NCBI GenBank assembly: GCA_022340665.1
Contig: JAJDNM010000027.1
Location: 1-61,556, forward strand
Direction: 5' to 3'
Length of the DNA stretch: 61,556 bases
DNA from: Acidobacteriota bacterium
GTDB taxonomy: Bacteria > Acidobacteriota > Thermoanaerobaculia > Thermoanaerobaculales > Sulfomarinibacteraceae
Positions 36,498 to 44,765 of this stretch are shown in pieces. Below the pieces are notes generated by a model, which saw only the letters and a program-made list of their open reading frames with translations, was not told where the DNA came from and did not search any database. The position numbers and the translations under genes were made by a program. The stretch's first letter is position 1; each line of letters starts with the position of its first letter.

Positions 36498-36526
36498 AAA
36501 ATACGATTCGAAAAAATCGATGTCAA
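36498..36526 (-). promoter_or_regulatory. Sigma-70-type promoter of the seven-gene SulP operon
   Basis: Minus-strand consensus TTGACA (36521-36526), a 17-base spacer, and TATTTT (36498-36503). It is embedded in an A/T-rich stretch and is one of the best matches to a housekeeping promoter in this window. Transcription should start near 36491. Confidence 0.78.
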
Positions 36527-36664
36527 GGATATGCCGAGTGTTTTTGAGAAAAATCTCTGAAAATCAATCACCGACATGCGGTGAGGACCGTTTTTCCGCG
36601 CCACCCGAGACCTGCGACGGCGATGGGGACCCCATGGATCACGGGACCTCATCAATCATGTGGG

Positions 36665-37423
36665 TCAGCGCACGGGCGCCCACTTCGAGTCCGCATAAGG
36701 GGCGAGGTACTTCGGCGGCATCGGAGCGAGAGGACGCTCTTCAGCCTCGAGCCGAAGCGCATCGGCAAACGCTCCGACCAGGACATCGGCTGTCTCGCGC
36801 CAGTCCACACCCCTCAGGGCGGGGGCGAGTCCCGCCGCGACCTCCTCCTCTGCCACCCCGAACACGCTCGAATAGAGCGCCGCATCGAGACCGAGGAGAA
36901 TTGCAGCGTGTATCAGAACCGCACCGTGGCGCCGGGTTTGGGCACATCCGACTGCCTTTTTCCCGTCCACCACGAGAGTGTCGGAGAGCTGGTCGAGGAA
37001 GCAGATCGGCGACCTCACACGGCTCGCATGGGCCGGCGCAGCAAGGCGTGTCACACCCGAACCGAGAGAGTTCAGCGCAGGCTCGAGGACTTCGAGGAAA
37101 CGGTCGTAGGAACGAACCACACCGTCTGCCCAGGGATGGTTGGCCGGAATGGTCAGGCCAACCCCGAGATCTCGTCGATGCACAACGCCCGTGCCTCCAG
37201 TCAGGCGCCTGAACACCGGCACGTCCTCTGCGCGGCACCAATCGAGATCGGCATCCTCGGGTGGTTGTGCGTAGCCCAGAACCACAACCGGTCCCTCCCA
37301 CGACGTGAGAAACAACGAAGCGTCTCCCTCCGCTGCGCGATCCATGAGCCACGCTTCCCGCGCGAGATCGCGCAACGGTGAACCATCGGACATGAAAACA
37401 CCGAGCACTCGTTCTGAACTCAT
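36665..37423 (-). CDS. Lipoate-protein ligase A-like enzyme
   Basis: A 252-aa protein of the biotin/lipoate ligase fold. The motifs RRLTGGTGVVHRRDLG and KKAVGCAQTRRHGAVLIHA match LplA-type enzymes, including the catalytic Lys region (VVDGKKAVG). It would attach lipoate or octanoate to the E2 lipoyl domain encoded at 25.6-26.8 kb. It could also be an octanoyl transferase of the LipM type, which is hard to separate by eye. It is divergent from the DUF2007 gene and not part of the E1-E3 operon. Confidence 0.83.
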   Translation of the reverse strand: MSSERVLGVFMSDGSPLRDLAREAWLMDRAAEGDASLFLTSWEGPVVVLGYAQPPEDADLDWCRAEDVPVFRRLTGGTGVVHRRDLGVGLTIPANHPWADGVVRSYDRFLEVLEPALNSLGSGVTRLAAPAHASRVRSPICFLDQLSDTLVVDGKKAVGCAQTRRHGAVLIHAAILLGLDAALYSSVFGVAEEEVAAGLAPALRGVDWRETADVLVGAFADALRLEAEERPLAPMPPKYLAPYADSKWAPVR

Positions 37424-37516
37424 AGCGCAATTGAAACACAGAACGCCACTGATTGACCGTTTCGACGTTGGACCTCAGTGCCACTTCGGTGGATAATTCG
37501 CCCGAGGAGCCGTCAG

Positions 37517-37972
37517 ATGTACTGCACAAATCGAGACTGTCCCGATTTCATCTCCACCGGGATTCACGGTGAGTACCGAGCAGGTGTCAGCGTGTGCCCG
37601 TACTGCGGCGAAGCTTTGACCGACTCTCTTCCCGACCCAATCGTGGCAGAGGGGGCCGATCATGTCGCGCAGGATGATCAGTGGCATCGACATGACACGC
37701 CTCCTGGCGACGACGGCGGACAGGAACTCGAGCCGGTATTCGAAACATCCGATCCTGCCGAGGTGCCGATCGTCCGTTCGTTTTTGGACAACAACGGCAT
37801 TCCGCACGTGGTCGTCGGCCAGGAACGATTCGATGCTTTCCGCGGGAGCCTTTCACCCTTTCGCTTCAACCCGAGGGCGGGTGTGGTCGCCTTTCTGGTG
37901 CCTGTTTCTCTGGCGGAAACGGCGAGAGAGCTCCTGGTGGCGATAGAAGACCCACCCGAAAACGGCGGCTGA
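37517..37972 (+). CDS. DUF2007-domain protein with N-terminal zinc ribbon-like Cys cluster
   Basis: About 151 aa. The first 30 residues hold CxxxxC and CPYC pairs (C3, C8, C27, C30), likely a small zinc ribbon. The C-terminal part (EPVFETSDPAEVPIVRSFLD to ETARELL) matches the DUF2007 'signal transducing protein' domain, a small alpha/beta fold of unknown role. I use the ATG at 37517 because GAGGAG lies just before it. It is followed after 48 bases by the peptidase gene on the same strand. Confidence 0.8.
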   Translation: MYCTNRDCPDFISTGIHGEYRAGVSVCPYCGEALTDSLPDPIVAEGADHVAQDDQWHRHDTPPGDDGGQELEPVFETSDPAEVPIVRSFLDNNGIPHVVVGQERFDAFRGSLSPFRFNPRAGVVAFLVPVSLAETARELLVAIEDPPENGG

Positions 37973-38020
37973 TCTCCCCTGGCCAGGGAGGAGTAGACTC
38001 CTCCGCAGGGAGAGGAGCCA

Positions 38021-40228
38021 ATGCGCAAGATCACGCCTGTCCTGTGCTGCATTCTGGTCACGTCGACTGCATTCGCGGAAGAGCCCGGCAGACGTCCGAC
38101 CTTCGAGTCAGTCTTCGAGCAAGATGCACTTGCGTTGGAGCAACTGAGTGGCGTCACCTGGCTTCCGGACGCCGAGCATTTCATCTATTTCACTTCCAGA
38201 GGTGAACAGAAAACGCTGTGGCGGGGCGATATCTCGGGTGGCGCACCCGTCGAGCTGGCCGACTGGACGGCCGTGATGAAGAGTCTCTCTGACCTTCGAC
38301 CCGATTACGAGAAACCCGTGATGAGCAATCCGAACAGCTCCGCGTCACTCCGCGTAGCAGCGGTCCTTTCACCGGACGGCACGACGTTGGTCGGCGGCTT
38401 CTCCGGGGATCTTTTCCTCTTCAACCTCGCCTCGAAAGAAGCGAAGTTCTTGACCAGCGACAGCACGCAGGAGATCTTTCCCGCGTTCAGCCCGGACGGT
38501 ACTGAGCTCGGGTTCGTCAAGAACGGTGACGTCCATCGACTGAATCTCGAGACCGGAGCGATTTCACAAGTAACCGACCGGGGCGAACGTACCTACCTGC
38601 TCAACGGGGTCGCCGACTGGGTCTACGAGGAGGAGCTTGACGTCGAACGCTCGTACTGGTGGTCGCCGGACGGATCCAAGATTGCATTTCTTCAGTTTGA
38701 CGAACGTCCGGTTGGCATCGTCCCGATCACCGGAGATTCCATGCCCTACCCCGAGCTCGAAGAGCAGTGGTACCCGAAGGCCGGGACCGCAAATCCGGTC
38801 GTGAAGTTGGGCGTCGTCGATCTCGAGGGAGGCGACCCGTCGTGGTTCGATACCGGCGAGGGCGATTTCTACCTGCCGCGCGCCGGATGGACGCCCTCGG
38901 GCGAGGTCTGGGTCCAGCGCCTCAACCGCGACCAGACAGAGCACGATCTGATGGTCGGCGACCCGAAAACGGGCAAGGTTCGCACCCTGCTCACCGACCG
39001 TGACCCGGCATGGATCAACATCCGCGACGATCTCCATTTTCTGGCCGACGGCAGATTCCTCTGGACATCGGAACGCGACGGGTGGCGCCATCTCTACCTG
39101 TACACGTCCGACGGTCGCTCCTCTCGCCAGCTCACCTCCGGTGAATGGCAGATCGAAAATCTCCTCGGCGCCGATAGCGATCAGCAGAACGCGGTCATCG
39201 TTGCCAACCGGGGAGACCACCGTCAGCGTACGCTGTTCCGGGTCGATCTCTCAAACGGCGCGATCCAACCGATTGGCGATTCCATCCGAGGAGTTCACAG
39301 CGGCACCGTCGCCCCGGACGGCTCGTATGTGATCGACCAGTGGTCGGCCCTCGACATGCCTCCACGAGCCGACCTGATCGCCGCGGACGGGACGATTGTG
39401 GGCACGTTCTGGAAATCCGGAGACCAGCTGCGTGGTTGGGACCTGCTGTGGCCGGAACCGGGATCGGTCACCGCGGATGACGGAACCGAGCTCTTCTCCC
39501 TGCTCTTCAGGCCCCGGAATTTCGATCCAACCAGGCGCTACCCGGTGGTCCTCTACGTGTACGGCGGCCCACATTCTCAGCTGACCGCCGACCGCTGGGG
39601 AGGTTCCGTTCACAACACCTATCGCCTCCTCGCAGAGATGGGCATCGCGGTGTTCCTGGTCGACAACCGCGGCACTTGGGGGCGCGGCCACGCTTTCGAG
39701 GCGGCGGTCCATCGGCGGCTCGGCCAACTCGAGGTTGCCGATCAGCTCGCCGCCGCACGCTGGCTCGAGCGGCAATCATGGGTCGATCGAGAACGGATTG
39801 CGGTTTACGGCGGCAGCTATGGCGGATACATGACGCTCCTCTGTCTGCTGAAGGCACCCGAAGTTTTCCACGCCGGCGTCGCCTATGCGCCGGTCACCGA
39901 CTGGGCGCTCTACGACACCATCTACACCGAACGGTACATGGACACTCCCCGGGACAATCCGCAGGGATACGAGGTTTCGGCACCACTCACGTACGCAGAA
40001 GACCTCGACAGCAAGTTGCTTCTCGCTCACGGCACGATGGATAACAACGTCCATTTCCAGAACTCGCTGCAGATGATCGGCAAGCTGGCCGCAGCCGACA
40101 AGGAATTTGAACTCGTGATCTATCCCCGCACACGTCACGGAATCAGGCTGTCGAATTATCGTCTTCATTTCCATCGAAAAAAGTTTGAATTCTTCAAAAA
40201 ATATTTACTTGATAATGTCGAGGAATAA
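38021..40228 (+). CDS. Secreted prolyl oligopeptidase-family peptidase (DPP-IV type, S9B)
   Basis: A 735-aa exported peptidase. A signal peptide (to about residue 19, TAFA-EE) is followed by an eight-bladed-propeller-like domain with WSPDGSKIAF repeats and the DPP-IV signature DWVYEEELDVERSYWWSPDG, whose Glu pair binds the substrate N-terminus. The C-terminal hydrolase has Ser599 in GGSYGGYM, Asp674 in GTMDNNVHF and His706 in RTRHG. It would remove X-Pro/X-Ala dipeptides in the periplasm, fitting peptide use with the POT carrier at 49-51 kb. An AGGAG site precedes the ATG. PhzF follows after 4 bases. Confidence 0.94.
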   Translation: MRKITPVLCCILVTSTAFAEEPGRRPTFESVFEQDALALEQLSGVTWLPDAEHFIYFTSRGEQKTLWRGDISGGAPVELADWTAVMKSLSDLRPDYEKPVMSNPNSSASLRVAAVLSPDGTTLVGGFSGDLFLFNLASKEAKFLTSDSTQEIFPAFSPDGTELGFVKNGDVHRLNLETGAISQVTDRGERTYLLNGVADWVYEEELDVERSYWWSPDGSKIAFLQFDERPVGIVPITGDSMPYPELEEQWYPKAGTANPVVKLGVVDLEGGDPSWFDTGEGDFYLPRAGWTPSGEVWVQRLNRDQTEHDLMVGDPKTGKVRTLLTDRDPAWINIRDDLHFLADGRFLWTSERDGWRHLYLYTSDGRSSRQLTSGEWQIENLLGADSDQQNAVIVANRGDHRQRTLFRVDLSNGAIQPIGDSIRGVHSGTVAPDGSYVIDQWSALDMPPRADLIAADGTIVGTFWKSGDQLRGWDLLWPEPGSVTADDGTELFSLLFRPRNFDPTRRYPVVLYVYGGPHSQLTADRWGGSVHNTYRLLAEMGIAVFLVDNRGTWGRGHAFEAAVHRRLGQLEVADQLAAARWLERQSWVDRERIAVYGGSYGGYMTLLCLLKAPEVFHAGVAYAPVTDWALYDTIYTERYMDTPRDNPQGYEVSAPLTYAEDLDSKLLLAHGTMDNNVHFQNSLQMIGKLAAADKEFELVIYPRTRHGIRLSNYRLHFHRKKFEFFKKYLLDNVEE

Positions 40229-40232
40229 CATT

Positions 40233-41012
40233 ATGATCCCATATTTCGTAATCCACGCATTTACTGACGAAATTTTCGGCGGGAATCCTGCCGGAGTGTG
40301 TCCGCTCTTGGAGTGGCTCGACGACTCACTCATGCAGCGAATTGCAGCCGAAAACGACCTTTCAGAAACTGCCTTCTTCGTGCCCGGAGAAGATCATTAC
40401 GAGTTGAGGTGGTTCACGCCGACAATCGAGGTCGATCTCTGCGGTCACGCGACCCTGGCCAGCGCCTTCGTCCTCTTCCAGGAACTTGAATACCAGGGAG
40501 ATATGATCGCATTTCGCACCCAAAGCGGTGACCTGCACGTTTCACGAACCGGCTCGTACCTGGTCATGGATTTCCCGGCTCGGCCGGCCGTGCAAATTGA
40601 TCCCTTTCCGAATCTCGTGAATTCATTTGCGACTCCTTTTTTGGAAGCTCATAAAGCGAGTGATCTTCTCGTTGTTTTTGATTCTGAGGAAACTGTAAGA
40701 AATCTGGAACCAGAATTTTCGGAACTCTCGCAACTCGACTGCACCGGAATTATTGTCACCGCTCCCGGAGAAGATGTGGATTTCGTTTCTCGTTTCTTTG
40801 CACCACAGGCTGGAATTCCCGAGGATCCGGTGACGGGATCGGCGCACTGCACGCTCGCTCCCTATTGGGCTGACCGGCTGGGGAAGACGGAACTGTCGGC
40901 GCGACAGGTCTCGGAACGGGGGGGTGAGCTCGCCTGCCGGGTCGCTGGTGACCGGGTCCATATCGCCGGTCGCGCGGCCCTGTACTCCAGAGGATTCCTG
41001 AATATCGACTGA
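40233..41012 (+). CDS. PhzF-family isomerase-like protein
   Basis: A 259-aa protein of the PhzF (diaminopimelate epimerase-like) fold. The start motif [14 protein letters not shown], the catalytic Glu45 in [27 protein letters not shown] and the C-terminal [19 protein letters not shown] are all present. The cellular reaction is unknown for most family members. Codon use is noticeably more A/T-rich in its middle (about 40600-40750) and at the junction with the peptidase than in its neighbours, which may indicate transfer. GAGGAAT lies before the ATG at 40233. Confidence 0.92.
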   Translation: MIPYFVIHAFTDEIFGGNPAGVCPLLEWLDDSLMQRIAAENDLSETAFFVPGEDHYELRWFTPTIEVDLCGHATLASAFVLFQELEYQGDMIAFRTQSGDLHVSRTGSYLVMDFPARPAVQIDPFPNLVNSFATPFLEAHKASDLLVVFDSEETVRNLEPEFSELSQLDCTGIIVTAPGEDVDFVSRFFAPQAGIPEDPVTGSAHCTLAPYWADRLGKTELSARQVSERGGELACRVAGDRVHIAGRAALYSRGFLNID

Positions 41013-41019
41013 GAGAGTC

Positions 41020-41808
41020 GTGCCAGAGGACGTATTTTCGTTGAACCGGCAGGCCTGGAACGCGCAGGTCGAATGTGGGAACCGCTGGACCGTGCCGGTT
41101 TCGTCTGAAGAGATCGCGGCCGCACGCCGTGGCGAGTGGCAGATTGTCCTCACCCCGACGAGGCCAGTACCTCGCTCCTGGTTCCCGAATCTCGACGGCG
41201 CGAAAGTCCTGTGTCTCGCTTCGGGGGGCGGCCAGCAGGGTCCGCTTCTCGCCGCTGCCGGCGCGCAGGTGACCGTGTTCGACGCCTCACCCAAGCAGCT
41301 CGAGAAGGACCGGATGGTCGCTGCCCGGGATGGACTCGAGTTGGCCACCATCGAAGGCGACATGGCCGACCTCGGTGTATTCGAGGGCGGAGCGTTCGAC
41401 CTCATCGTCAACCCGGTCTCGAACTCCTTCGTAGCGAACGTCCACCCGGTCTGGGCGGAATGTGCCCGCGTGCTCCGGCCTGGCGGAGACCTGCTCGCAG
41501 GTTTCACCAACCCGCTGCGATATCTTTTCCCATACGATCTGGAGCACGACTCAGACCTCCTCTGTGTCGCCCATCGAATCCCCTACTCGGATCTCGAGTC
41601 ACTCAGCGAAGAACAGAAGCGGCAGATGGTAGAAGCGGGAGAGCCGTTTGAGTTCAGCCACACACTCTCCGACCAGATCGCCGGACAGATTCTGGCGGGT
41701 TTCGTGCTCACCGGTTTCTACGAGGACCACTACCACTCCGAAGACGACGAGCTTTCGAAGTACATCCCGTCTTTCATCGCCACCAGGGCTCGAAGGGCAC
41801 AACCGTGA
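41020..41808 (+). CDS. SAM-dependent methyltransferase (class I)
   Basis: A 262-aa protein starting with GTG, 7 bases after phzF. SAM-binding motif I is [26 protein letters not shown]; the acidic motif II and motif IV ([15 protein letters not shown]) and motif post-I ([14 protein letters not shown]) are normal for Methyltransf_11/25-type enzymes. The N-terminal [10 protein letters not shown] is common in a family found near metabolic genes. The acceptor is unknown. It overlaps the next gene by 4 bases. Confidence 0.88.
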   Translation: MPEDVFSLNRQAWNAQVECGNRWTVPVSSEEIAAARRGEWQIVLTPTRPVPRSWFPNLDGAKVLCLASGGGQQGPLLAAAGAQVTVFDASPKQLEKDRMVAARDGLELATIEGDMADLGVFEGGAFDLIVNPVSNSFVANVHPVWAECARVLRPGGDLLAGFTNPLRYLFPYDLEHDSDLLCVAHRIPYSDLESLSEEQKRQMVEAGEPFEFSHTLSDQIAGQILAGFVLTGFYEDHYHSEDDELSKYIPSFIATRARRAQP

Positions 41809-42278
41809 GGCGCCGCGACAGGGAGATCACGGATCGCGGCGAGATCGATCGGATCATCCACGCCGCAGAGGTTTGCCGGATCGCCATGGCGCGAGAGGAT
41901 CAACCGTACGTCGTGCCTCTTTCCTTCGGCTACGACGACGAAGTCATCTACATCCACACCTCCAAATCGGGGCGAAAGATCGACTTTTTCGAGTCCAACA
42001 AACGTATCTGTTTCGAGGTCGAAACCAACGTCTCGCTCCAGGTCGACGAAGAGGACGCGTGCGAATGGACCTTCGCCTTCGAAAGCGTGATCGGCTACGG
42101 CACAATCTCTGAACTCGCCTCCAGCGCCGAAAAGACGCACGGGCTCAACCAGATCATGCGGCACTACTCGGGGCGCGACTGGAATATCGATCGGGCGGCC
42201 ACTGCGACTACTCGCGTCTGGCAAATCGAGATCGAGTCGATCACCGGCAAACGGTCTGTGGAAAAACCACCGACGTAA
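41805..42278 (+). CDS. Pyridoxamine 5'-phosphate oxidase-like flavin-binding protein (NimA type)
   Basis: A 157-aa protein with a GTG start overlapping the methyltransferase stop by 4 bases. The split-barrel fold is visible from [39 protein letters not shown]. This places it in the NimA/PNPOx-like family, which binds FMN or heme. Related proteins are annotated as nitroimidazole-resistance or general flavin reductases, but no substrate can be given. It ends the plus-strand run that begins with the DUF2007 gene. Confidence 0.87.
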   Translation: MRRRDREITDRGEIDRIIHAAEVCRIAMAREDQPYVVPLSFGYDDEVIYIHTSKSGRKIDFFESNKRICFEVETNVSLQVDEEDACEWTFAFESVIGYGTISELASSAEKTHGLNQIMRHYSGRDWNIDRAATATTRVWQIEIESITGKRSVEKPPT

Positions 42279-42285
42279 TCCGACC

Positions 42286-42440
42286 GGATGCTCGGTCCTC
42301 GATCCTCGATACTCGATTTTCTCTCTGACGTACCGGTATGCGAGAGGGTGGAATCGAGGATCGAGGAACGAGCATCCAGTATCCAAAAAGGAATGCCCCC
42401 TCGGGCGGGGGCACTCCCAATTCCGAATTCCGAATTCTTC
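42286..42440. repeat. Two adjoining heptad inverted-repeat elements (GATCCTC type and TTCCGAA type)
   Basis: The first copy has arms at 42286-42319 and about 42349-42384 (GATCCTCGATACTCGAT versus ATCGAGGATCGAGGAAC) round an inner CTCTC/GAGAG stem. The second has a core hairpin GCCCCC-TCGGGC-GGGGGC and one heptad arm with TTCCGAATTCCGAATTC that ends at the TonB receptor stop. The flanking genes converge. Confidence 0.82.
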
Positions 42441-44607
42441 AGAAACGGTATCTCGCCGTGACCCGGAAGTTCCTCCCCGGCTCCGGCCGGTTGTTGAAGG
42501 GCTCGTTGTAGAGCTTGTCGGTGATGTTCTCCACCGACGCGATAAAACCGAGACCGAAGTCGAAATCGAAGCCGCCGCGCAGATCGTAGACCGTGAATCC
42601 GACGGTCCCGGTATCGAAGAACGGGTCGTCTTCCGGAAGATCGGTCTGTCGATCGAGGAAGCGGAGGTTGGCTTCGGTCCACCAGGCGCTTCGCTGGTAC
42701 CGCAATCCGAGAAGAACCTTGAGTGGCGGAATTGTCGACAACGGTTCGCCGGTCGATTCGTTGTCTCCCTCCATGTAGGCAATGGAACCGAACGCCGTCC
42801 ACCAGTTGGCGAAGATCGCCTCGAGGTCGAACTCAACACCCTTGATGGTCGCTTTGGCGATGTTGGCGAATTCCGCACACTGAATCCCCGGAGGAGCTGG
42901 AGGAGAGGCACAAATCGGGTCGTCGAGATCGAGGAACTCGAGGGTGATGAAATCCGAGAGATCGTTGTAGAACAAGTGAAGTCCTCCACTGTATCGCTCG
43001 TACCGCACCTTGGTGCCGATCTCGTAGTTCCAGGAGCTCTCCGAGCTCAGGCCGGGGTTTTGGAGAATATAGGCCTCCCCGTTAGTGGCGAGCCCGAAGT
43101 ACGACCGCTCCTGGAGGTTAGGCGTCCGAAATCCACGCGCCACCAAGGCGTTGAGATTGACGTGGTCGGTGACGCTCCAGGTGACCCCAAGGTTGCCCGA
43201 GACCGCGGAATCGGTCTCGTCAAACGGCTCACCCAGATAATCCGGATCGTCCTCGCTGACAAAGCTGAAAGTGTCGCCGCGGAGACCGAGCTGGAGAGTC
43301 ACCGAATCGCTAAGCGACCAGCCGTCCTGGATGTAGACACCCAAACCCGTCTGCTCGCTCCTCGGAACCGCCACCTCGGTGCTCGGTGGCAGACAGGACG
43401 GTCCGAAACATGTCTCATCGAGCGTGGTGTCGTCAACGTTGTCGATGTAGAGATCGATGCCGAAGGTGAGGTGGTGGCGGCCGACATGAGCGATCGACTG
43501 TGCGTTGAACCCGAACGAGTTGATCTCCGACTGCGTAAAGCTGTCGGAGAAAAATCCGGGGAAATCGAAGATACTCGCGCTCTCCTTGTTGACGGCCTGA
43601 TAGTAGGTGCTCAGCGAAATGTCGGACAGGCCCCACACCGGCCCCGCGCTCCACGAAACGCCTATCTTGTCGCGGTCGAAGTTGGGAAAGGTGAACTCGA
43701 TACCGTTGGTGTCGAGCGAAAAGCCCGGGAATCCGACGTCTTTCGTGCGAACGACCTCGGCATCGATTCGCAGCACCCCCTGCTGACCGGTCATGAATTT
43801 GAGTCCTCCGTTGAAGTTGGTCTGCTCCATGCCGCTGTTGGGGACCGAGTTGTCCGCGCGGACGTATGGCGCATATCGCTCGTCCTGGGACGCTCCGTCG
43901 GCGGCGGTGTACTCGTCGACCTTTTCATATGTAGCACCGGCATAGAACGAGAACCCTTGTCCGGTGCCCGTGACCGAAGCCCTGCCGAGCTGCGAGTCCG
44001 AGATCGTGCCGTACTCGAAAGCCGCTTCACCGCTTACCTTGAAATCCTGTGCCCCAAGGTTGGGCTGGCGAGTGATGATGTTGACGACACCGCCGATGGC
44101 ATCGGAGCCGTACTGAACCGAGGCCGGTCCCCGCAGAACCTCGATGCGCTCGACCTCGGCGAGGTTGACCAGAGCCGGCTGGATGCCGGCAAAGGTCGTC
44201 GACTCGCGGGAGTTGTTCAGCCTCTGGCCGTCGACCAGGATGAGCACCCGATTCGAGCTCAGACCGCGGATGACCGGGAGACCGCGGAATGGTCCCTCAC
44301 CATCAATTTCCACGCCCGGCACCATTTTGAAGAGATCCGCCATCTTTTCGGGTTGGATCTTTTCGATCGTCTCACGGTCGAAGACCGTAATCGGCGCGGG
44401 TGCGTCGCCAGACGCCTGCTCCTGTCGGCCGGGGGTTACGACGATCTGGTCCCTGAAGACCCGGCCCTCCTCGGTCGCCTCTTCATCCTCGGTGCCCTGG
44501 ACCGCCTCGTTCGGCGGATTCTCCGGTTCATCCTGCCGGGCGGCTGCCGGCATCGTTACCGCAACGAGAAAAAAGATCGACAGGACGTTGGCAAGCGCTC
44601 TGATCAT
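42439..44607 (-). CDS. TonB-dependent outer-membrane receptor
   Basis: A 722-aa receptor. The signal peptide (IRALANVLSIFFLVAVTMPAAARQ) precedes an acidic stretch and a TonB box-like DQIVVTPGR. The plug domain follows (APITVFDRETIEKIQPEKMA, RGLSSNRVLILVDGQRL, VERIEVLRGPASVQYGSDAIGG). The 22-strand barrel ends in an aromatic (RYRF). I start at the ATG at 44607, preceded by AGGAGG; the frame is open further upstream but has no domain. The cargo (siderophore, B12, sugar or peptide) cannot be told and no TonB system or ABC genes are adjacent. Confidence 0.93.
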   Translation of the reverse strand: MIRALANVLSIFFLVAVTMPAAARQDEPENPPNEAVQGTEDEEATEEGRVFRDQIVVTPGRQEQASGDAPAPITVFDRETIEKIQPEKMADLFKMVPGVEIDGEGPFRGLPVIRGLSSNRVLILVDGQRLNNSRESTTFAGIQPALVNLAEVERIEVLRGPASVQYGSDAIGGVVNIITRQPNLGAQDFKVSGEAAFEYGTISDSQLGRASVTGTGQGFSFYAGATYEKVDEYTAADGASQDERYAPYVRADNSVPNSGMEQTNFNGGLKFMTGQQGVLRIDAEVVRTKDVGFPGFSLDTNGIEFTFPNFDRDKIGVSWSAGPVWGLSDISLSTYYQAVNKESASIFDFPGFFSDSFTQSEINSFGFNAQSIAHVGRHHLTFGIDLYIDNVDDTTLDETCFGPSCLPPSTEVAVPRSEQTGLGVYIQDGWSLSDSVTLQLGLRGDTFSFVSEDDPDYLGEPFDETDSAVSGNLGVTWSVTDHVNLNALVARGFRTPNLQERSYFGLATNGEAYILQNPGLSSESSWNYEIGTKVRYERYSGGLHLFYNDLSDFITLEFLDLDDPICASPPAPPGIQCAEFANIAKATIKGVEFDLEAIFANWWTAFGSIAYMEGDNESTGEPLSTIPPLKVLLGLRYQRSAWWTEANLRFLDRQTDLPEDDPFFDTGTVGFTVYDLRGGFDFDFGLGFIASVENITDKLYNEPFNNRPEPGRNFRVTARYRF

Positions 44608-44623
44608 GGGGAAAACCTCCTTC

Positions 44624-44645
44624 AACCACTCGGGCATCCTTGCTC
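44624..44645 (-). other. tRNA-Ser-like D-arm fragment in the TonB receptor leader
   Basis: On the minus strand the receptor leader reads TGCCCGAGTGGTTGAAGGAG, which matches the position 8-25 region of many bacterial tRNA-Ser genes. No anticodon arm, variable arm, T arm or acceptor stem follows, so this is not a tRNA gene; it is either chance or a remnant. The last bases serve as the Shine-Dalgarno sequence. Confidence 0.35.
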
Positions 44646-44765
44646 GAAAAACTCGAGTCTTCGGATGGTACGTAAAGTGAGACGGTTTGTGGGAACCCGG
44701 GATCGAGGTTTTACCCCCAGGTGACAGTTCACCCACACATGACGTAAAAAACGGGCTTTTGGCGG

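Noticed and set aside
42976-44724. Long plus-strand open frame of 582 codons
   Set aside because: It is antisense to the TonB receptor, which has clear plug and barrel motifs; high GC explains the open antisense frame.
44608-44765. Cobalamin riboswitch upstream of the TonB receptor
   Set aside because: I looked for the B12-box and found no clear match in the leader, only a tRNA-like 20-mer and a short CTCGA/TCGAG stem.
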